Source: Portibacter marinus (lineage in GTDB: Bacteria; Bacteroidota; Bacteroidia; Chitinophagales; Saprospiraceae). From it: DNA of 64,000 bases. The notes beneath the pieces were generated by a model that saw only the letters and a program-made list of their open reading frames with translations, made no database searches and was not told the DNA's origin. Below, piece by piece: positions 1 to 8,720 of this stretch. A program made the translations under genes and the position numbers. Every line of letters starts with the position of its first letter. Position 1 is the stretch's first letter. The DNA lies in assembly GCF_021533195.1 (NCBI RefSeq), contig NZ_JAJNKB010000002.1:62001-126000 (forward strand), in the 5' to 3' direction.

Positions 1-550
1 GGCCATAACTGATGGACTTTCCAGAATCCGGATGACTGATGAACCCATTATGGGTTCGTAATTGATCGAACGGGACACTCCACTCATTGGCCGTACTTTT
101 GAGTAAAGCATACCTGGATTGAGCCCCTACTTGTCTGAGCATGGTATAGTAACTTCTTACGGTCCGTGAACCTACGGTAATCATACTTTTAGAGCCTCTT
201 CCATTCCATCCAACCCCAAAGAGATCCGGAACTGCCGGAGAATTAATGATGTTGACTTTTGACCAATCCAGATCCATTTCCTCAGCAATCAAAAGAGCAA
301 GAGCTGTCATGCTTCCTTGTCCCATTTCTGAAGTTGGATTGCTAATCGTAACGGTGTCATCCTCTTTCAGGTGAACCCAAATGTTCAATTCTTTTTGCAG
401 CAATTCACGAGCGATAGAATCCTGAGCTTCAAGTTCGCACCCAGCTAAGGAAAATGAAATTGGTACGGATGCAAAGCTTACTAAGACTGAAGCATTTCGA
501 AGAAACTTTCTTCTCGAAGAGTCAACTTTTATATTTTTATGATCATTCAT
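1..550 (-). CDS. Molybdopterin-binding subunit of an aldehyde/isoquinoline oxidoreductase-type hydroxylase (partial)
   Basis: This is the N-terminal 183 residues of a gene that continues past the left edge of the window. Residues 76-82 read MGQGSMT, and the following ALALLIAEEMDLDW is typical of the large molybdenum-cofactor subunit of the xanthine dehydrogenase superfamily, IorB branch. The leader has a twin-arginine-like pair (R13-R14, SSRRKFL) and a lipobox-like LAGC (C38), so periplasmic work is likely. The ATG lies one base after the stop of the upstream 2Fe-2S subunit gene, so the two are translated together. In this family the large subunit oxidises an aldehyde or N-heterocycle and passes electrons to the small subunit. 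The substrate cannot be read from the sequence. Confidence 0.85.
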   Translation of the reverse strand, partial: MNDHKNIKVDSSRRKFLRNASVLVSFASVPISFSLAGCELEAQDSIARELLQKELNIWVHLKEDDTVTISNPTSEMGQGSMTALALLIAEEMDLDWSKVNIINSPAVPDLFGVGWNGRGSKSMITVGSRTVRSYYTMLRQVGAQSRYALLKSTANEWSVPFDQLRTHNGFISHPDSGKSISYG

Positions 551-551
551 A

Positions 552-1010
552 TTATCCTAATTCTGAGGCTTTTTCAATAGCCTTTATGATTCTCATATAA
601 GCACCACATCGGCATAAATTTCCTTTCATATATCCTACGATTTCCTCCCTGCTCGGATTGGAATTTTTGTTTAAAAGGGCCACAGCCTGCATAATTTGAC
701 CAGATTGGCAATAACCACATTGTGCCACCTGTTCTTCGATCCAGGCTTTTTGGACAGGGTGAAGTCCAGATTCGGAGAGTCCTTCAATTGTTGTAATTTC
801 TTTGTTGGTAGCACTAGCGACAGGAGCAACGCAAGATCTGACAGGCGTTCCATCCAGATGAACAGTGCAGCTACCACATATGGCCTTACCGCAACTATAT
901 TTAGTGCCAGTAAGCTTTAGTTTTTCTCTTATGACCCAAAGCAGGGTATCTGAAGGTGCAGCTTCCACTTCATGAGATTTTCCATTGACCTTCAATATCA
1001 TTTTTTCCAT
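552..1010 (-). CDS. 2Fe-2S subunit of the molybdenum hydroxylase (IorA-like)
   Basis: This 152-residue protein has the two cluster motifs of the small subunit of isoquinoline 1-oxidoreductase-type enzymes. The plant-ferredoxin-like set is C40, C45, C48 and C60; the helical domain has C98, C101, C133 and C135 (CGYC and CRC). All eight cysteines are present and the length is normal. It carries no signal peptide, so it would reach the periplasm, if at all, riding with the partner encoded one base downstream. The first ATG (MEKM) is used here; a second Met at residue 4 is an equally plausible start. It carries electrons from the Mo site to an acceptor that is not encoded in the window. Confidence 0.9.
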   Translation of the reverse strand: MEKMILKVNGKSHEVEAAPSDTLLWVIREKLKLTGTKYSCGKAICGSCTVHLDGTPVRSCVAPVASATNKEITTIEGLSESGLHPVQKAWIEEQVAQCGYCQSGQIMQAVALLNKNSNPSREEIVGYMKGNLCRCGAYMRIIKAIEKASELG

Positions 1011-1119
1011 CGATAAAATATTGTTTCTAACTTCTTGAAAATAAACAGATTATTTGGAAAAAGTAAAGAATTCTGCCATTTATGTCGGATTGGTTGGTAA
1101 TTCACAACTGATCCCAACC

Positions 1120-3177
1120 TCACAACCTTCTTTCAAAAAAGTCAAAGGCAGCTTCATATGCACTGATCCAATTCTGGTGTAATAGAAATCCATGCACTTC
1201 ATCGGGGAAAACCAATTGCTCAATTTCTACATTTTGATTTCTCAAAAGTTCAATGATCTCCACAGTTTCACTGAAAGGAACATTTCGATCATCGTCACCA
1301 TGAATGAAAAGTGTTGGCGCCTTCCAGCCGTTGATAAAAGCCATCGGTGAGGATTCGTAGGCCAATTTTGAGACCTCAGGTCTATCAAGAGGATCGTATG
1401 AAGGAACAAAATTTTGGATTACAGGATTCCAGTCATGTACACCGTGTATATCTACACCAACTTTGAAAAGGTATGGAGCTCTTGATAATCCCAAAGCCGT
1501 TAAATACCCACCGTAAGAACCACCCCAAAGTCCAATTCTTGTACCTTCCACATCAGATCTGTTTTTTAAATATAATCCTGCACCAAGTACATCGTTAAAT
1601 TCACTTGCACCGCTGGCCCCATAGTTATCTGCTTCTCTAAATTCCATACCATATCCTATTCCGCTTCGGTAATTCACAGAAAGTACGATGTAACCTTTAC
1701 TCGCCAAAAATTGATTAAAGGCATAAGCATTATGGTAATATCCACGATGATGAAAGCCCAGCAACATCTGACGCTTTGACCCACCATGAAAAAAAATGAT
1801 TGCGGGACGTTGGTCTCCTTCACGTAGGTCTTGTGGTAAGAATAACTGCCCATGAATTAATTTTCCATCTGCAGCTGGAAAGATAACTTGATGCGGAATT
1901 ACCAATTGTTCGCTTGGATATTTTAGAGGTGCGTCAATCGCCAGGGAATTTCCACTTTTAATTTGAGCAGGATGAGCTGGAGTAGTAGCATCGGAAGTAA
2001 GAAAGAAAACGTTTGCACCAGAACTCACAGGAGACCATTCGATACTCTGACCACTGGTCACCTGTTCTTTAAGGGTACCATCTACTTCACTGAACCAAAT
2101 ATGTTGACGATCTATGTCACCTTCATTCGAAGAGTAAAAAATAGATCTGCCATCTTTAGAAAGTGACGCAAATTGTACTTCAAAATTTCCGAAAGCCAAA
2201 GGTTTCACAACTCGATCAGAAATATGAATAGAATAAAGATTGGTATAGCCATTTTTCTCCCACGGAAAAACAATATGATCTCCGGCACCCCAGAAAATTT
2301 GATTTTCAGCAGAGATATTTCTAAATACACTGCCCGTTTCTTCATCTGCTTTCCACAATTCTTCCACCATTTCTGACTCGAGGTCGGCAACCATTATTCT
2401 CCAGGGATAGCCTCTTTTCACTGGTATAAAAGGCAATTGATCCCGCACTGAAGGCAAACGTAAAAATGCTATTTTCTGACCATCTGGAGACCATGCCGGA
2501 TTACTGTCACTGTCAACCGAAGGTCCTAAGAAACGCACAGTTTGATCACTTAAGTCATATATTCCAATATAGCCATGATCGCCCCTGCTACTCACAAAAG
2601 CAATTTTAGAATCGTCCGGGGACCAGGTAAAATCTGAAATACCACCTCGTGTATTGAAAATCATTTCAGTCTCGTTGTCATTTTGTAAATCCATAAGCCA
2701 TGCATTTCCCTTATCGATGTACACGAGGAACTGACCTTGATGGGATAATGCACCGTTATAACCCTCTCCTAGTGTATCAATGGCTTTGGTCTGCAGATTG
2801 ATCTGGAAAATGGTTCTTTTGGGTGGAATAGCCATAGTGGTCGGATTCGGTATATCTCCTTGTCTATTCGGGCTTCCGCCTCTGAAGTAAATTAAATCTT
2901 GTGTAGTAGGCTTAGGAAATAAGGCCGTTATATCTTGGCCATCATCTTTACTATAAGAGGTCAGTTGTAAAGTTTGCGAACCATCGTAAAAGTAGATATT
3001 CCTCGCTCCCTCTTTATTTCCAATCCAAAAGACTTGTTCGGTATTGTGACCTGCAGTCAGAGAAGAAGGCATGGTATAGCTCATGATTTCTCGCAGAAGT
3101 GGTTGGTCCTGGCCAGATAAATGATTTGGACTGAATACCACTAATAAAGCGGCTATCAATAGAATAAGTCGATACAT
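1120..3177 (-). CDS. Secreted S9 (prolyl oligopeptidase/DPP-IV-like) serine peptidase
   Basis: A signal peptide (about residues 1-22, ending LSGQ) is followed by a TolB/PD40-like beta-propeller (about 30-420, repeats such as 'FTWSPDDSKIAFVSSR' and 'PAWSPDGQKIAFLR') and an alpha/beta-hydrolase domain (about 440-685). The catalytic triad can be placed by analogy with DPP-IV: Ser554 in GGSYGG, Asp630 in HGDDDRNVP and His662 in DEVHGF. The length of 685 aa is normal for the family. It probably trims peptides in the periplasm or outside the cell. Neighbours on both sides are unrelated and there is a 107-bp gap to the gene upstream of it in the window. Confidence 0.93.
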   Translation of the reverse strand: MYRLILLIAALLVVFSPNHLSGQDQPLLREIMSYTMPSSLTAGHNTEQVFWIGNKEGARNIYFYDGSQTLQLTSYSKDDGQDITALFPKPTTQDLIYFRGGSPNRQGDIPNPTTMAIPPKRTIFQINLQTKAIDTLGEGYNGALSHQGQFLVYIDKGNAWLMDLQNDNETEMIFNTRGGISDFTWSPDDSKIAFVSSRGDHGYIGIYDLSDQTVRFLGPSVDSDSNPAWSPDGQKIAFLRLPSVRDQLPFIPVKRGYPWRIMVADLESEMVEELWKADEETGSVFRNISAENQIFWGAGDHIVFPWEKNGYTNLYSIHISDRVVKPLAFGNFEVQFASLSKDGRSIFYSSNEGDIDRQHIWFSEVDGTLKEQVTSGQSIEWSPVSSGANVFFLTSDATTPAHPAQIKSGNSLAIDAPLKYPSEQLVIPHQVIFPAADGKLIHGQLFLPQDLREGDQRPAIIFFHGGSKRQMLLGFHHRGYYHNAYAFNQFLASKGYIVLSVNYRSGIGYGMEFREADNYGASGASEFNDVLGAGLYLKNRSDVEGTRIGLWGGSYGGYLTALGLSRAPYLFKVGVDIHGVHDWNPVIQNFVPSYDPLDRPEVSKLAYESSPMAFINGWKAPTLFIHGDDDRNVPFSETVEIIELLRNQNVEIEQLVFPDEVHGFLLHQNWISAYEAAFDFFERRL

Positions 3178-3231
3178 AGTTTGGGTTTTAACAGTTGTCC
3201 TGTAAGATAGACAATATTGAAATAACCGGAA

Positions 3232-3978
3232 CTACTCGTCGGGCACATTCATGATAAACCCTACTTTATATACATTTTCAATGATGATGTCAGGGTCTTC
3301 AGAAAGCTTCTTTCTTATTTTAGAAATAAAAACATCAAAACTGCGGCCGAGAAAATAATCCTTCTTCCCATAGATTTGAAGCACGGCTTCTTCTCTTTTT
3401 AAAATTCTGTTTTTATAAGAACATAGCAAATGCATTACCTTGGTTTCGATCTCAGTTAAACGGTGAACTTTGGTCGGTGATTTCAGTTCCATTTTGTCCC
3501 GATCAAAAATGTATTTTCCAATTTGATAGACTGATATTTCTTCAGCTTCAGAATCTGTATTTGTTCTTCTCAGTATGACCTGGATCTTACAAATCAGTTC
3601 TTCTTCATCAAATGGTTTCTGAATGTAATCTTCGGCACCCAGATCATAACCTTTAAGTCTGTCTTCTTTTAGAATACGCGCGGTTATGAAAAGGAAAGGT
3701 GTCGTGGGAAAGTCTTTTTTCAGGTGCTTTGCCAGATTAAAGCCATCAAGTTTAGGCATCATGACATCCAGAAGACACAAGTCAAAATTTTCTTTTCTCA
3801 GCAGATCGATACCAGCCAGACCATTTCTGGCGACCCTGACCCGATAACCTTCATTTTGCAATAATTGCATCAATAGAAAACTCAAATTGAGGTCATCTTC
3901 TACAATTAGAATATTTCCTTTAAGCACTGCTAATGTATTGTTGGCAGAATGAGATCGAATCTGGTTCCCTTTTTCCAT
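3232..3978 (-). CDS. OmpR/PhoB-family response regulator, RprY-like
   Basis: A receiver domain (about residues 22-135) with phospho-acceptor Asp71 and Lys121 is followed by a winged-helix trans_reg_C domain (about 150-245). It would bind DNA when phosphorylated by the kinase encoded just upstream. The ATG used here overlaps the kinase gene by 49 bases and adds a 20-residue N-tail with no family counterpart. An in-frame GTG at 3925-3927, two bases after the kinase stop, would give a start at 'VLKGNILIVEDD' that fits the family better. The pair resembles RprX/RprY of Bacteroides in layout. Confidence 0.92.
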   Translation of the reverse strand: MEKGNQIRSHSANNTLAVLKGNILIVEDDLNLSFLLMQLLQNEGYRVRVARNGLAGIDLLRKENFDLCLLDVMMPKLDGFNLAKHLKKDFPTTPFLFITARILKEDRLKGYDLGAEDYIQKPFDEEELICKIQVILRRTNTDSEAEEISVYQIGKYIFDRDKMELKSPTKVHRLTEIETKVMHLLCSYKNRILKREEAVLQIYGKKDYFLGRSFDVFISKIRKKLSEDPDIIIENVYKVGFIMNVPDE

Positions 3979-5174
3979 TCGCTGAATATATTAATGTCTC
4001 CGTCATGGAGGTTAATGATTTTCTTCACATAGGATAATCCCAGTCCGAAACCCTTATTTTGATAGCTTTCTGAAGTCTGGATCCTATAAAATTTCTCGAA
4101 TACCAGATTTTGGTTCTTTTGATCGATACCAATCCCGTTATCTTGAATACTGAGTTGAATCTGGTCTCCTCTTACAACACCCTTTATCTCTATTTGAGGT
4201 ACATTTTCATTATACTTAATGGCGTTTTCAAGAATGTTTTTGAGGGCATTGGACAAATGAAATGGATCTGCTAAAATTTTGAGATTTTCTTTGATCCCCT
4301 TGACACTGATGACACCATGCTTATCCAAAATCTGAATCTCCATGCTTCTGACGACCTTTTCAATCAGATCCTTAACTTTTACTTCCTCCTTTTTGATTTC
4401 AAAGTGCCCTGCCTCTACTGATGCCATGGAAAGGACTTTGTTGACTTGTTCACTCAACTGGTCATTTTCGCTGGCTATTATTTTGAGGAGTGGATCCTGA
4501 TTGCGTTTAAGCAACATATTTGAGGCCAGGCCAATATTGGTCAATGGTGTCTTAAACTCATGTGCCATATGATTAAAAAATTCCTTATTCCTTTCACTCA
4601 ATATCTTCTGTCTGTAGAGATAGTAATTGGCGTAGATAAAAACAGATGTAATGAAAAGCATGATGAGAATCGAAAGTCCCAGCATTAGTTCCATCTGTTT
4701 CAATACATAAGCCTGTTTTCCCGGAAAATTGATATTCAATTGCAACTCATCATTATCCAATAGAGGATTTAAAGAGCAGGAGTAAATTCTATCCTGGTAC
4801 CTCTCGCAGTTTTCAAAGGGTAATAAAGGACTTGACTCATCGACGGAGAGCTCGAATGGCATGGTGATATCGTAGTACAATAACGCCCTTTCCACTTCAT
4901 GATGTATGTTTTGGGCCTGAACAAAATTACTGACGCTATCGCTGAAGCAAATGGCAGAATTAATGGTTGAGGGTTTACAATTAGAAGCTAAGGCAGTATT
5001 GTTTTCACAATCAGAAAATTCCTCCACGGCCATACATAAAGCCATGTTAACTTTTTGGTCAAATTGCTCTTCAATCAATCGCCTTGACTGGTCCATCCAT
5101 TTAACCTGAATGACGATCAGTAAGATAAGTGCTATTGAAGAGGCACTGATAATGATTGGTATTCTGTTCCACAT
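3930..5174 (-). CDS. Membrane sensor histidine kinase with Cys-rich periplasmic domain, RprX-like
   Basis: Two membrane segments (about residues 5-24 and 165-185) flank a periplasmic sensor of about 140 residues with six cysteines (47, 56, 66, 76, 123, 133). The cytoplasmic part has a HisKA box with His205 (HMAHEFKTPLTN), then an HATPase_c domain with N box (NAIKYN), D-G-G motif (DNGIGI) and GLGLSYVKK. All catalytic elements are intact. It should phosphorylate the response regulator encoded next to it. The number of sensor cysteines is unusual and suggests disulfide or metal chemistry in sensing; that is inference. The gene is divergent from a small secreted Cys-rich protein at 5355. Confidence 0.92.
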   Translation of the reverse strand: MWNRIPIIISASSIALILLIVIQVKWMDQSRRLIEEQFDQKVNMALCMAVEEFSDCENNTALASNCKPSTINSAICFSDSVSNFVQAQNIHHEVERALLYYDITMPFELSVDESSPLLPFENCERYQDRIYSCSLNPLLDNDELQLNINFPGKQAYVLKQMELMLGLSILIMLFITSVFIYANYYLYRQKILSERNKEFFNHMAHEFKTPLTNIGLASNMLLKRNQDPLLKIIASENDQLSEQVNKVLSMASVEAGHFEIKKEEVKVKDLIEKVVRSMEIQILDKHGVISVKGIKENLKILADPFHLSNALKNILENAIKYNENVPQIEIKGVVRGDQIQLSIQDNGIGIDQKNQNLVFEKFYRIQTSESYQNKGFGLGLSYVKKIINLHDGDINIFSEWKKGTRFDLILPTIH

Positions 5175-5354
5175 TGTCTATTAAAGAACGATATTATCAT
5201 TGGCCTTAAAAAGTATTTAACAGGTATTTAACAAGTTGCTAACCAGTGTGAAACAAGGATCGGTATGGCTTCTGCCTATATTTACTTAAGGAATCAATAA
5301 TAGCAGATTTCAGTGGTACCTCAGCAGATCTGAGCGAATTTAATCTTAAACATT

Positions 5355-5762
5355 ATGAACATTTTTAAAAGTTTAATGATGCTTCCCCTATTCTTCTTGG
5401 GAACTTTTGTCATGAATGGTCAAAGTGCAGAGAATACGACGAACTCTGCAAATAAGACTGAGAATCTTGATTGTAAGCCAGTAAATTGTGATCCGTCATT
5501 ATGTGATGCCATGGTGGCAGCAGGTTTGTGTACAAGGGAGCAGGCAGAAAGGTGTAAGGCCAATAGCTCCAAAACGAAGGTAGCTTCTGTTAGATTAGAA
5601 AAGCAAAGTAACCTGGAAAAAGACGGCAAAGGGCTAAGTCACAAAGGCATTGAGACAAAAGAGACAAACGTACAACTATTGAAAAACCAAGCTGATAAAA
5701 ACAGTTGTTTAAGTAGCTGTAAAAAGTCCAAAACTCAGTCGGCGATAAAAACTACTCCATAA
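5355..5762 (+). CDS. Small secreted Cys-rich protein of unknown function
   Basis: I do not recognise a named family. The 135-residue product has a clear signal peptide (about 1-23, ending MNGQ). A Cys-rich segment follows with Cys 40, 45, 50, 59 and 67 in a CxxxxCxxxxC pattern, then a Lys/Ser-rich linker and a last pair CLSSC (118, 122). The mature protein is small, basic and lacks membrane segments. It is divergent from the sensor kinase gene at 5174, and the 180-bp gap between them could hold both promoters. The shared Cys-richness with the kinase sensor domain suggests a ligand, target or redox partner; that is inference only. Confidence 0.75.
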   Translation: MNIFKSLMMLPLFFLGTFVMNGQSAENTTNSANKTENLDCKPVNCDPSLCDAMVAAGLCTREQAERCKANSSKTKVASVRLEKQSNLEKDGKGLSHKGIETKETNVQLLKNQADKNSCLSSCKKSKTQSAIKTTP

Positions 5763-5779
5763 AACAGTGGTTAGTGCAA

Positions 5780-5820
5780 TTAAGACGGAGGCAGATACTA
5801 AGATGATGCCTCTGTCTTAA
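5780..5820. terminator. Bidirectional hairpin between convergent genes
   Basis: The arm TTAAGACGGAGGCA (5780-5793) pairs with TGCCTCTGTCTTAA (5807-5820) over 14 bp with a single G-T wobble and a 13-base loop. It sits between two convergent genes, and its right arm overlaps the stop codon of rtcB at 5817-5819. Position and symmetry fit a shared transcription terminator, although the flanking T-run is weak. Confidence 0.6.
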
Positions 5821-7040
5821 TCTTTATAAGGATCCACAATATCATGACCTGCCATGGCAACACCTATAGGTTTTAACCGGTGCAGAACCCTGATCGTTTC
5901 TCCCTGATGATATAAAACATCATCGAGATTCTTATAACACTCGGGACTTTCATCAGCGCCTCCACCTCTCAATTCGATTCCAAGCTTTTTAGCTTTTAAT
6001 TGTGTCTGTTCGTAATTGACCAATCCGGGCTTGACAATTTTCATTTTTCTTTGCCCATTTTCTCGGTAGTGCTTCACTTTACCAAGAGCCTTGCGACGAG
6101 AGAGTACCCTTCCCGCTCCATGAACTGTAGAATATAATCCGGAAGCCGATTGTTCAGACGCTAGTCCTTCTACTATGACGGAAGTATCAAACATATTGGC
6201 GCCTATAAAACCTTTTTGGTCAGGAAATGCCGGTGTGCATCCTTTCCTAACCACCCAGTATGTTTCTCCAAAATGTTCTTCTTCCCAGGCAAAATTGTGG
6301 TGGTTGTGTACTTCGTAGGTCACTTCTGGATTTTCTAATATCTGTAGTACCCGATCTACAACCCAATCCCTACCTGCATAAGCATATTCTCCTGCAATCT
6401 TCAGACATTGAATGTACTCTTCTGCAACCTGGGTTCCCAATTCAAATAAGATGGGTTTTGAAAACATGCCTCCCTCTTTTGCCTGATCTTCAAATCGACT
6501 ACCTTGAGCAATGGAGATGAAACCGGTCGTTATTTTGTGGCCGAAACCCCTGGATCCAAAATGTACTCCGATCCAAAGGTAGCCTTCTTGATCTTCAAAA
6601 AGATCCACAAAGTGATTTCCTCCTCCTACGGTACCCAGTTGGTTTTTCCCGACCTGAAAAAGTTGTTCCCGCTTAGCTCTCGACATGGTCACAGGTATCT
6701 TTCTGATTTTGTCGATAACTTCATGTTCTACCTCCTCCTTGTTGATTCGACCCATGCCAAAGCTGATATGGCGAACGACCTCATCCATTACCTTTTTTAT
6801 GTCAATGTCGCCTGTCTTTAAATTGGTTCTTACTGCTTTGTTTCCACAAGCAATATCGAATCCAACACCAGATAAAGAAATGTGGTCTTTGTAGGCTATT
6901 GCCCCACCAATTGGATGTCCATAACCCACATGTGCATCAGCGGTCAACACACCAAAATCCTGATCTCCCACACAGGTTTTTAATTGGTCAATCGCTGGTG
7001 GATCGATGATTTCTTCCCCAAATATTTTTATATTCTTCAT
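5817..7040 (-). CDS. rtcB: RtcB-family RNA-splicing ligase
   Basis: The 407-residue protein has the RtcB signatures in order: GFDIACGNK with the metal-binding Asp62 and Cys65, GGGNHF (about 139-144), a variant of the SGSRG box (HFGSRGFGH, 160-169), HNHHN (245-249) and STVHGAGR with His307, the expected GMP-linked histidine. RtcB joins 2',3'-cyclic phosphate or 3'-phosphate RNA ends to 5'-OH ends using GTP and Mn(II). Its ATG overlaps the stop of the DUF5655 gene in an ATGA arrangement, so the two are translationally coupled. No archease or RtcA gene lies nearby. Its natural substrate in this organism is unknown. Confidence 0.95.
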   Translation of the reverse strand: MKNIKIFGEEIIDPPAIDQLKTCVGDQDFGVLTADAHVGYGHPIGGAIAYKDHISLSGVGFDIACGNKAVRTNLKTGDIDIKKVMDEVVRHISFGMGRINKEEVEHEVIDKIRKIPVTMSRAKREQLFQVGKNQLGTVGGGNHFVDLFEDQEGYLWIGVHFGSRGFGHKITTGFISIAQGSRFEDQAKEGGMFSKPILFELGTQVAEEYIQCLKIAGEYAYAGRDWVVDRVLQILENPEVTYEVHNHHNFAWEEEHFGETYWVVRKGCTPAFPDQKGFIGANMFDTSVIVEGLASEQSASGLYSTVHGAGRVLSRRKALGKVKHYRENGQRKMKIVKPGLVNYEQTQLKAKKLGIELRGGGADESPECYKNLDDVLYHQGETIRVLHRLKPIGVAMAGHDIVDPYKD

Positions 7041-7444
7041 GATTTCATTCCTTGGTCATATCCTTTCTTAAGCAATTGTACTACTTCGTCATCTACTTCC
7101 TCTTCATTGCTTATTCTGATGTGGTGGTAAAATTTCTTCCCCATTTTACCTACTTTATGTAGTTTGCCACTTTTTAATGGCTCATCATAGTAAAATTTCA
7201 GGTCTAAGATTTTGGACATAGGTCGTACGATTAAAAAGGCCTTCTTATTTGTAAAAATAGCTGTATTCACCGAAGCACCAACGTCTACATCCCCGAACTC
7301 GTATACACTTAAGAGCACTTGATCAAAAGCCAGAATACCGTTTTCTGGCTTTCCTTCCAACAAATCATCTACTGTTATGTCAGTGCAGTAGTGAGACTGA
7401 TTATCATTTGCGAAGCGGCGAGAGCATTTAGGGCAGATCCACAT
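7037..7444 (-). CDS. DUF5655-like protein with N-terminal zinc-ribbon motif
   Basis: The 135-residue protein starts with a short ribbon (CPKC at 4-7, then HYC at about 18-20). The rest matches what I know of DUF5655, a small domain also found fused to other catalytic domains: 'FLIVRPMSKILDLKFYY' and the basic 'KSGKLHKVGKMGKKFYHHIRI'. Function is not established. The fused Cys motif and the basic face suggest nucleic-acid binding. It is the first gene of a two-gene unit with rtcB, with a 4-base overlap, so a role in RNA end handling is a reasonable inference. Confidence 0.75.
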   Translation of the reverse strand: MWICPKCSRRFANDNQSHYCTDITVDDLLEGKPENGILAFDQVLLSVYEFGDVDVGASVNTAIFTNKKAFLIVRPMSKILDLKFYYDEPLKSGKLHKVGKMGKKFYHHIRISNEEEVDDEVVQLLKKGYDQGMKS

Positions 7445-7609
7445 AATAATTAGTAATGTTAAATGAGCAATTAAAAATGTTTAATGAGTGATTGATGTAT
7501 ACTGTTCATAATATTTTCTGATTTATTTAAGAGTTAATCCTTTGTTATACTCCCAATTAGTCTTGGTAATTCAGAGCATCATGACCACAGAACTGCGAGC
7601 TGAGAAGGC
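7445..7609. other. AT-rich upstream region with no gene
   Basis: This stretch lies upstream of the DUF5655-rtcB unit and before the repeat array that starts near 7610. It is AT-rich and contains no convincing ORF, tRNA or hairpin. It should hold the promoter for the two-gene unit on the minus strand, but I could not identify boxes with confidence. Confidence 0.4.
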
Positions 7610-7998
7610 CTTCGATCCCTTAAAGAGCCGCTTGCGCTTATCCCTTAAAGAGCCTCCTGCGCTGCAAAGCTCAACTGCAGCTCTTTAAGGGAATTGCGAA
7701 CCCTGCGCTTATCCCTTAAAGAGCCTCCTCGCTGCAAAGCTCTTGAAGGGAATTGCGAACCCTGCGCTTATCCCTTAAAGAGCCTCCTCGCTGCAAAGCT
7801 CTTGGAGGGAATTGCGAACTCCGCGCTTATCCCTTAAAGAGCCTCCTCGCTGCAAAGCTCTTGGAGGGAATTGCGAACTCCGCGCTTATCCCTTAAAGAG
7901 CCTCCTCGCTGCAAAGCTCTGCCGCAGCTCTTGAAGGGAATTGCGAACCACTTGCGCTGCAAAGCTCTACTGCAGCTCTTCAAGGGAATTGCGAACCT
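7610..7998. repeat. Tandem hairpin-forming repeat array, period 59 bp, about six copies
   Basis: Copies of 'gcgcttatcccttaaagagc' start near 7634, 7705, 7764, 7823 and 7882, giving steps of 71, 59, 59 and 59 bp. The motif 'gggaattgcgaac' occurs six times. Each unit holds CCCTTAAAGAGC followed by GCTCTTGAAGGG or a close variant, which can pair as a 12-bp stem. In the first unit the stem is perfect (7642-7653 with 7680-7691). The array is clearly more GC-rich than its surroundings and runs up to the stop codon of the GDSL gene at 7999. No coding frame runs through it. It may act as a terminator cluster or a nucleoid or mobile repeat; function unknown. Confidence 0.9.
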
Positions 7999-8715
7999 CT
8001 AATTCTCAATCACCCCTTCTACTTTAGGAACCATCCTTTCCACCCACTGACCATAATTTTTCCCACTTGGATGTAGTTGATCTTCAGCCAGCAGACTCAA
8101 GTCATCTTTTGCATCTTGTGTCAAATCAGTAATATATACATACTGGGCATCCCGCTCTTTGGCAATCTTTTCATTATAGTCATTGTACCTTTTTAATTCA
8201 GTAGCAATCTTCTCCGGATCTCTTGAAGCTGCAAATGGTGTAACACTATAATCGGGAATAGAAACCACAATTAATCTGGATGCATCTCCCTCCAACAATG
8301 CAATCGCCCGATCCATCAGCTCATTGAACTCTTTTTCATATTGGCTGAAAGGCTTACCCTGGTATTGATTGTTTACCCCAATCAATAAGGTAATAAAGTC
8401 CCATTGACCTGCCTCCAAAACCTCCTTATCCATCGCATCTAAAAGATCTCTGGTCGTCCAACCTGTTCGTGCGATGATCTTGTAGTTTCCAATATCATGG
8501 GGTTTTGAAAATTCTGAATGAATCAATTGGTATGGGAAGCGCTCTGTCTCTGAAACACTCTCTCCAATTGTATAACTGTCTCCAAGGGCTAGATAGTTTA
8601 AGGTGATCACCTCTTCTTCAGCCAACTCTTCATTTCCGTCCTTTTCATTAGTGTCGGTAAGTCCATTACAACCTGCTAACAGTGCTAAAAACAATAGTAT
8701 CTTTGTCATATTCAT
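7999..8715 (-). CDS. SGNH/GDSL hydrolase lipoprotein
   Basis: A lipoprotein leader (LLAGC, Cys16) is followed by an acidic linker and an SGNH-hydrolase domain. Visible blocks are ALGDSYT with nucleophile Ser47, GVNN with Asn115 of the oxyanion hole, and DQLHPSG with Asp212 and His215. Length (238 aa) is typical. It likely removes acyl or acetyl groups from lipids, sugars or cell-wall material at the periplasmic face of a membrane. The gene is divergent from an esterase gene 55 bp away, and its 3' end abuts the hairpin repeat array. Confidence 0.88.
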   Translation of the reverse strand: MNMTKILLFLALLAGCNGLTDTNEKDGNEELAEEEVITLNYLALGDSYTIGESVSETERFPYQLIHSEFSKPHDIGNYKIIARTGWTTRDLLDAMDKEVLEAGQWDFITLLIGVNNQYQGKPFSQYEKEFNELMDRAIALLEGDASRLIVVSIPDYSVTPFAASRDPEKIATELKRYNDYNEKIAKERDAQYVYITDLTQDAKDDLSLLAEDQLHPSGKNYGQWVERMVPKVEGVIEN

Positions 8716-8720
8716 AATTT

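Noticed and set aside
7610-7998. CRISPR array
   Set aside because: The sequences between the repeated motifs are themselves repeated and near identical, so there are no unique spacers; no cas genes are near.
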